Made by a program: the position numbers and the translations under genes | Notes under the pieces: generated by a model | What the model was told of the DNA's origin: nothing | The model's input: only the letters and a program-made list of their open reading frames with translations | Database searches by the model: none | Part shown: positions 59,309 through 64,000 of the stretch, piece after piece | How the letters are laid out: every line of letters begins with the position of its first letter | Numbering within the stretch: position 1 is the stretch's first letter | From: CAYUQT01 sp964596165 | Lineage (GTDB): Bacteria; Planctomycetota; Phycisphaerae; UBA1845; JAFGLZ01 | Direction of reading: 5' to 3' | DNA length: 64,000 nt | NCBI GenBank assembly: GCA_964596165.1 | Contig: CAZQTW010000034.1 | Coordinates: forward strand, 3,234-67,233

Positions 59309-60823
59309 TTAGCCCTCGCCCTGGCAGTAGGCGATGGTGCTGATCAGGTTCAGCGTAATGATGATGCCCGATCGGATTCGTTTCAGCCTGCCCTGATCGT
59401 CAAACCGACCGTCGATCCTAGCGAGGTCGTGAAGGATGGACAGCAGGGCCTTCTTGTACTCCTTGCGCCCCTGCGCGTCGAGGCAAGGCTCCTTGAGATA
59501 CGTCGCCGGGCCGGGCGCCGTGCCGAACAGGTGCTGGTCGAGCTTGAACTCGCCCGGTGCCGGGATGCCCCATACCTTACGGAAGAGCTCGTCCTTCCAC
59601 TGGCCGAAGTAGCCTTCCTCGGCGCGACGGAAGATGTCGACCAGTTGCTTGTGAGCCTCGGCGTCTTTGGGCTTGTAGTAGAGTTCGATCACTTCAGCCA
59701 GCACGTCCTGGGGATTGCGACGGGTGTCCGAGAGGATTCGTCCGCCGACGGCGATGTTCGCCTCGGTGCCGGGATTGTTGACCGGGCCCTGATAGAACAT
59801 GCAACCTCGGACGCCGTCTTCGTATTGTTGCTTGATCGCCTCGCCTGCCCGGCGCGTGTAGGGCAGGAAGTACGATACACGCTCCCACTTAGCGTCGGGA
59901 TAAAGCCAGAGCTGTCCTGATGTGCCGTAGGCGCAGTGCAACGTCTTGATGAAGTCGCGCCTCTCGGCCGGTGCGACTTGGCATCCGCAGTGGCCTTGGT
60001 CGAAGACACAGTCAATGTGCCTGCTCAGGTCAACTACTCTTGCCTTCTCCTCGGCGCTGAAGTGCTTTCCGGCAGGGATCCAATTGATCGTAATGACGTA
60101 TACCGTCTTGTCCGGCCACTTGCTCTTGATGTAGTCGGCGGTCTTGGTGTTGATGCGGACGTTGTAGCCGACGACGCCGTCTTTACCCGTGCACCGCGGA
60201 CAATGGCAGCATCCGAGGTCGCAGGATTCCAGGTGCACGCCGCCGAAATCGAACTCGCCCAGAGCGAAATCGATGATCTTCTTCACATATTCGAAGGACT
60301 TGGGATTGGCGTCGCACATCGCGTGGGTGTGGGGTTTGCCGTCGGGATTCTTGCCGCGGACGGCCGGGTCGGCTTCGATGATCTTGTCGTACCCCCAACT
60401 GTACGTTCCGAGCCCCAGCATGATCTGGATGCCACGGTCTTTCGCCGCGGCGAGCAACTTGCGGATTCGGCGTTTGCGGTCCTCATCCAGAGCACTGACG
60501 ATGTCCGTCGGCCAGCCGTAGGTGGCGAACAGGCCCCAGACATCGAGCATGTTGAATCCTGCTTTGGATTGGACGTCCATCGTCTTGATGATGCTGTCGA
60601 CGCATTCGTCGTCGAACTGCGGTGCCGGCCAGTTGTCCAGCGGGAGGGGCTCCTGTCGCATGTCGTTGATCCACGCGCCGAAGGCGATGCGGTACGTGTA
60701 CGAATGGGGTGATGTCTCTGGAGATCGCTGTTCGGCCAGAACACGTCCGATAGGGTTGGAGGCCACGGTCCCCGCAAGTCCCAAGGCGGTGCTTTTCAGG
60801 AATTGGCGGCGTTGAATCCTCAT
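59309..60823 (-). CDS. Tat-exported TIM-barrel-like protein, function unknown
   Basis: A 504-residue protein with a twin-arginine signal (IQRRQFLKSTALGLAG). The mature domain reads like a glycosidase-type (beta/alpha) barrel: FGAWINDMRQEPLP, DVWGLFATYGWPTDI, IQIMLGLGTYSWGYDKI, FDFGGVHLESCDLGCCHCPR with a CxxC pair that may bind metal, VYVITINWIPAG and SGQLWLYPD. HLESCD is at the position of a beta-4 catalytic Glu/Asp in clan GH-A. A helical C-terminal part (residues about 370-504) follows. Similar proteins sit in planctomycete glycan clusters but carry no experimental function. It is 285 bases upstream of the acetylesterase in the same direction and diverges from GH127. Confidence 0.65.
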   Translation of the reverse strand: MRIQRRQFLKSTALGLAGTVASNPIGRVLAEQRSPETSPHSYTYRIAFGAWINDMRQEPLPLDNWPAPQFDDECVDSIIKTMDVQSKAGFNMLDVWGLFATYGWPTDIVSALDEDRKRRIRKLLAAAKDRGIQIMLGLGTYSWGYDKIIEADPAVRGKNPDGKPHTHAMCDANPKSFEYVKKIIDFALGEFDFGGVHLESCDLGCCHCPRCTGKDGVVGYNVRINTKTADYIKSKWPDKTVYVITINWIPAGKHFSAEEKARVVDLSRHIDCVFDQGHCGCQVAPAERRDFIKTLHCAYGTSGQLWLYPDAKWERVSYFLPYTRRAGEAIKQQYEDGVRGCMFYQGPVNNPGTEANIAVGGRILSDTRRNPQDVLAEVIELYYKPKDAEAHKQLVDIFRRAEEGYFGQWKDELFRKVWGIPAPGEFKLDQHLFGTAPGPATYLKEPCLDAQGRKEYKKALLSILHDLARIDGRFDDQGRLKRIRSGIIITLNLISTIAYCQGEG

Positions 60824-61018
60824 TGAAAGTCCTCCTATTGCCCCCGTTTTTCCGTTGCCCTACATTGCCCCTGAGTTGGTCTGTCGAGTGTGGCCGTATT
60901 GGTATGGCCGTGGATTCGAAAGGTCAACTTGCCGGGCGGTCGGATTGTGCCTGACCAGGTTCCGGTCACCCGTCGAGCGGCGAACTGCAGGGGGACGCTA
61001 CGGATTCCGAGGTGCAGA

Positions 61019-63370
61019 ATGAAGCGAATGGGTCTTCTAGGAGCTTGGGTCATGTTGGCGAGTTGTGCGCCGGGAAAGGGGGCGGCCGAAGCGCCGCATC
61101 AGAAGCTGCGTGCGGTTCCGTTCACGAGCGTCAAGGTGCAGGACGCGTTCTGGTCGCCTCGCCTGGAGGTGAACCGGACGGCCGTGCTGCCCGCCAACAT
61201 CGAGTGGTGCGAAAAGACCGGGCGGATCTCCAACTTCGCCAAGGCCGGCAAATTGATGCAGGGTAAGTTTGAAGGGATCTACTTCAACGATTCGGATGTC
61301 TACAAGATGATCGAAGGAGCTGCGTACACACTTCAGCTTCATCCGGACCCGCAGCTCGAGGCCAAGATGGACGAGATCATCGACAAGATCGCCGCCGCGC
61401 AGCAGCCCGACGGGTACATCAACACCTACTACACGCTGGTCGAGCCCAAGAAGCGGTGGTCGAACTTGCCCGTGATGCACGAGATGTACTGCGCCGGACA
61501 CATGATGGAGGCCGCCGTCGCCTACGCCCAGGCCACCCGGAAGAAGAAGCTGTTGGATGTTGCATGCCGGATGGCGGATTGCGTCGACGGCGTCTTCGGT
61601 CCGAACAAGCGCTTCGGCTTCTGCGGTCACGAGGAAATCGAGTTGGCCTTGGTCAAGCTCTACCGGCAGACCGGACAGGAGCGGTATCTCAGGCTTGCGG
61701 AGTTCTTCGTGGAAGCGCGCGGTAAGGAGCGCAAGAAGGAACAGGATTACATGCAGGCTCATATGCCTGTTGCGGAGCAGACGGAAATCGTCGGCCACGC
61801 GGTTCGGGCCATGTATCTCTACTGTGCGGTGGCCGACATCGCCGGCCTGACGGGGGACGCACGATACTTCAATACGATGGATCGAATCTGGCGGGATGTG
61901 GTCCATCGGAAGATGTACATTACGGGTGGGATCGGGCCCTCCGCCCACAATGAGGGTTTCACGGTTGCCTATGACCTTCCCAACGATACGGCCTACGCGG
62001 AGACGTGCGCGTCGATTGGGATGGCCTTGTGGAACCATCGGCTTGCCCTGTTGCATGCGGATGGTTGCTACGTCGATGTGCTGGAACGTGTGATCTATAA
62101 CGGATTTCTGTCGGGCGTCGCGCTGGACGGGCGGAAGTTCTTCTATGTCAACCCGCTGGCGAGTCGGGGGCAACACCATCGGCAACCCTGGTTTGGATGC
62201 GCATGCTGTCCGACCAACGTCGTGCGATTCCTTCCCCAGATCGGCGGTTACATCTACGCCGAAGACGACGAGGGCGTGTGGGTGAACCTTTACATCGGCA
62301 GTGAGGGAACCATGACGACCCAGGCGGGGAAGGTGGTCCTGAGTCAAGAGGGGCAGTACCCCTGGTCGGGTCAGATCAAGGTTGCGGTAACGCCTGCCGC
62401 CACGGCCGAGTTCAACGTCAATCTGCGGATCCCAGGCTGGTGTCCGAACGCCCGCATACAGGTCAACGGCGCGGTGGTTTCAGATGCTCAACCTAAGAAC
62501 GGCTATGTTCGGATACGCCGTACCTGGCGGCAGGGGGATGTCATCCAGATGGAGCTGCCGATGGATATTCAGCGGATGGAGGCGAATCCGCGCGTGTCGG
62601 CCGATGTCGGACGCATTGCGATTCAGCGTGGCCCGATCGTGTACTGCCTCGAGGCGGTGGACAACGGGGGAAAGGTCAGGCATCTTTCGCTTCCTCGTTC
62701 GTCGGAACTCAAGGCCGAATTCGAAGCGGCGTTGTTGGGCGGCGTGACCGTTATCAAGGGGCTGGCGCTGGCGGCTGAGCCGATTGACTGGAACGATCGC
62801 CTCTATGCGCCGGCTCCCTGCGGCAAGCAGGTCGAGTTCAAGGCGGTACCGTACTACGCCTGGGACAATCGAGAGCCGGGTGAAATGGTGGTCTGGCTGC
62901 CCGAGGCAATGGGGCTGGCGGAACGGCCGCCGATTCCCACCAAGGCGACTCGCGCCAAGGTGTCGGTGTCGCACTGCAACTCGAAAGATTCGGTACATGC
63001 CGTGAACGACGAGATCATTCCGGCCGGTTCGAACGATCAGGCCATCCCGAGGTTGACGTGGTGGGACCACAAGGGAACGACCGAGTGGGTTGAGTATGCC
63101 TTTGCCGAGCCGACCGAGGTATCGAGCTGTGAGGTCTACTGGTTCGATGACAGTTCCACGGGGGGAGGCTGCGGCCTACCGAGGAGTTGGCGGATTCTCT
63201 GGAAGAAAGGAGAGGGCTGGGAACCGGTCGCCAAGCCGTCGGAATATGGGACACAGGCGAACGCCTGGAACCGTGTGACGTTCGAGTCGGTGACCACAAG
63301 GGGGCTTCGGCTCGAGGTGATCCTTCGGCCGGACCGGTCCGGAGGAATCCTAGAATGGCGCGTTCCCTGA
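61019..63370 (+). CDS. GH127 beta-L-arabinofuranosidase-like lipoprotein
   Basis: A 783-residue exported enzyme. Start 61019 (GAGG six bases upstream) gives a lipoprotein signal with VMLASCAPG. The (alpha/alpha)6 catalytic domain has FTSVKVQDAFWSPRLEVNR, DVYKMIEGAAYTL, DEIIDKIAAAQQPDGYINTY, HEMYCAGHMMEAAVAY, YITGGIGPSAHNEGF, YAETCASIGMALWNHRL and HRQPWFGCACCPTNVVRFL. In GH127 a Zn-bound Cys cluster with a Glu acts as the catalytic centre; here the AETC and GCACC segments supply the acidic residue and Cys residues in the right order. The C-terminal 120 residues (EVSSCEVYWFDDSSTGGGCG, SWRILWKKGEGWEPVAK) form a discoidin-like sugar-binding module. It would remove beta-L-arabinofuranosyl residues from plant-type glycans. 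Confidence 0.88.
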   Translation: MKRMGLLGAWVMLASCAPGKGAAEAPHQKLRAVPFTSVKVQDAFWSPRLEVNRTAVLPANIEWCEKTGRISNFAKAGKLMQGKFEGIYFNDSDVYKMIEGAAYTLQLHPDPQLEAKMDEIIDKIAAAQQPDGYINTYYTLVEPKKRWSNLPVMHEMYCAGHMMEAAVAYAQATRKKKLLDVACRMADCVDGVFGPNKRFGFCGHEEIELALVKLYRQTGQERYLRLAEFFVEARGKERKKEQDYMQAHMPVAEQTEIVGHAVRAMYLYCAVADIAGLTGDARYFNTMDRIWRDVVHRKMYITGGIGPSAHNEGFTVAYDLPNDTAYAETCASIGMALWNHRLALLHADGCYVDVLERVIYNGFLSGVALDGRKFFYVNPLASRGQHHRQPWFGCACCPTNVVRFLPQIGGYIYAEDDEGVWVNLYIGSEGTMTTQAGKVVLSQEGQYPWSGQIKVAVTPAATAEFNVNLRIPGWCPNARIQVNGAVVSDAQPKNGYVRIRRTWRQGDVIQMELPMDIQRMEANPRVSADVGRIAIQRGPIVYCLEAVDNGGKVRHLSLPRSSELKAEFEAALLGGVTVIKGLALAAEPIDWNDRLYAPAPCGKQVEFKAVPYYAWDNREPGEMVVWLPEAMGLAERPPIPTKATRAKVSVSHCNSKDSVHAVNDEIIPAGSNDQAIPRLTWWDHKGTTEWVEYAFAEPTEVSSCEVYWFDDSSTGGGCGLPRSWRILWKKGEGWEPVAKPSEYGTQANAWNRVTFESVTTRGLRLEVILRPDRSGGILEWRVP

Positions 63371-63711
63371 CGGCTTGTTCAATCGCACCAAGGCACAGGC
63401 AAGTGTCCGCCGCGATCACCTGTCGAATGCCCGCGGGCTTGCCCCACACCAGGTAGGTCTCAGAAAAATCTGAGCTGGTCGACGTGGCGGCTCCCCATGG
63501 TGCCACGGACGTATCTTTCCGCTAACCTCATGGCATCATAACCGTTAGGTCTCCTTTTCCGTCATTAGGGCCACATTAGTCCACAAAGGGCCACTTTTAT
63601 GTATGTCCGGACCGTTTTTGAATTCGGGAGGTTGGCGGGTAGAATTGCATTGGGGTTTGTTTTCTTCACGACGACCGAATCGCATCCACGTGGGCTCGGA
63701 GGAGTCGAATA
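63371..63711. other. 341-bp intergenic region with promoter
   Basis: No gene was recognised; the minus-strand frames here are short and lack ribosome sites. The right half is AT-richer and contains the promoter at 63618-63645 for the HAF-repeat gene. Direct copies of GGGCCACATT and GGGCCACTTT lie near 63570-63597. Confidence 0.5.
63618..63645 (+). promoter_or_regulatory. Candidate sigma-70-type promoter of the HAF-repeat gene
   Basis: TTGAAT (63618-63623) and TAGAAT (63640-63645) are 16 bases apart and match the consensus at 4 of 6 and 5 of 6 positions. Transcription would begin near 63652, about 60 bases before the ATG at 63712. Confidence 0.5.
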
Positions 63712-64000
63712 ATGCGCCGGGGTGAGTACCGCCGTTTCGCCGCAACTTCAAATCCTTTTGCGTTTTCTCTTGCGTTGACGCTGCTTCTGGTTGTTCAGAC
63801 GACCTTAGGTTTGAACTATGACATTGTGGACCTTGGTACGCTGGGGGGCACGGAAAGCCGTGCCAACGGAATTAACAGCATTGGCCAAGTCGTGGGTCGG
63901 TCCAATGTGTCGGGGGGGGGCCATCACGCGTGCTTGTCGACGGGTGGGGCGATGACGGACCTTGGGACGCTGGGTGGTGTTTACAGTGAGGCGTTCAGTA
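63712..64000 (+). CDS. HAF-repeat secreted protein, 5' part
   Basis: The frame begins at an ATG with GGAGGAG eight bases upstream and runs off the right edge. Residues 1-36 form a signal peptide (RRFAATSNPF, then FSLALTLLLVVQTTLG). The mature start YDIVDLGTLGGTESRANGIN is followed by SIGQVVGRS and then by a second copy, MTDLGTLGGVYSEAFS, which is the HAF extracellular-repeat pattern (DLGTLGG...A..IN..GQVVG). These repeats form propeller-like blades in secreted proteins of unknown function, often ending in a PEP-CTERM or similar anchor, which would lie outside the window. Confidence 0.85.
   Translation, partial: MRRGEYRRFAATSNPFAFSLALTLLLVVQTTLGLNYDIVDLGTLGGTESRANGINSIGQVVGRSNVSGGGHHACLSTGGAMTDLGTLGGVYSEAFS

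Noticed and set aside
1..64000. tRNA, rRNA, transposase, integrase or phage genes
   Set aside because: No TPsiC-like GTTCGAATC block with a matching acceptor stem, no rRNA core sequence and no DDE, tyrosine or serine recombinase motif was found in the supported reading frames.

Overview
The window looks like a chromosomal piece of a free-living member of the Planctomycetota, probably a Phycisphaerae-type lineage. This rests on the GC-rich sequence (about 60 percent by eye), a giant secreted protein starting with the LEPR-XLL motif, many secreted beta-propeller and carbohydrate-active proteins with Sec, lipoprotein or Tat signals, and GT39/GT87-type membrane glycosyltransferases. No rRNA, tRNA, CRISPR array, transposase or phage gene was seen. 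Both ends of the window cut through genes.

Layout. (1) 1-7.1 kb: the tail of an unknown gene, an FGE-sulfatase/sialidase fusion, a carbohydrate-binding lipoprotein, a PIN toxin/antitoxin pair and a large parallel beta-helix lipoprotein. (2) 7.5-11.8 kb: a clan GH-D-like glycosidase with an F5/8C domain, a HicBA module and a long gene-free leader. (3) 11.8-23.4 kb: a 2777-residue LEPR-XLL/ASH-repeat/dockerin protein, a small cohesin-like protein with an anchor-like tail, and an AlkP-superfamily membrane phosphohydrolase. (4) 24-35.1 kb: an MFS transporter, a TPR-STAS protein, a LamG protein split by a propeller, a four-zinc-ribbon protein, and four secreted beta-propeller proteins, two of them on the minus strand. 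(5) 35.2-51.2 kb: a co-directional run of a UvrD-like helicase, a radical SAM/SPASM enzyme, a DegT-type aminotransferase, a B12-binding radical SAM enzyme, a GT39-like transferase, a TMTC-like TPR membrane protein, MenG/UbiE, a membrane TPR protein, UbiX, UbiA and a second GT39-like protein. (6) 51.1-54.3 kb, minus strand: two adjacent GT87-like transferases and a LOG-family protein. (7) 54.3-63.4 kb: a repeat-rich spacer, then a glycan-use cluster with a DUF6786-like lipoprotein, an alpha/beta hydrolase, a sialate O-acetylesterase, a Tat-exported TIM-barrel-like protein and a GH127 beta-L-arabinofuranosidase. (8) From 63.7 kb: the start of a HAF-repeat secreted protein.

How it fits together. 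Two themes dominate: attack on complex plant- or algal-type glycans outside the cytoplasm (beta-helix, GH-D-like, PL22-like, acetylesterase and GH127 enzymes), and construction of membrane or cell-surface molecules (radical SAM/PLP cassette, lipid-linked glycosyltransferases, quinone prenylation and methylation). No SusC/SusD pair or sulfatase gene was recognised, so this is not a Bacteroidetes-type PUL.

The most interesting observations are: a dockerin-bearing giant protein followed directly by a cohesin-like anchored protein; a tightly overlapping radical SAM/PLP/B12-radical SAM cassette; degenerate 7-bp-period tracts at four gene boundaries; a set of TGCAACAC/GTGTTGCA boxes, three of them phased at exactly 10 bp; and several families of perfect GC-rich hairpins, one of which appears to have extended a coding sequence. 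All functional names are inferred from motifs read by eye; no database search was possible.
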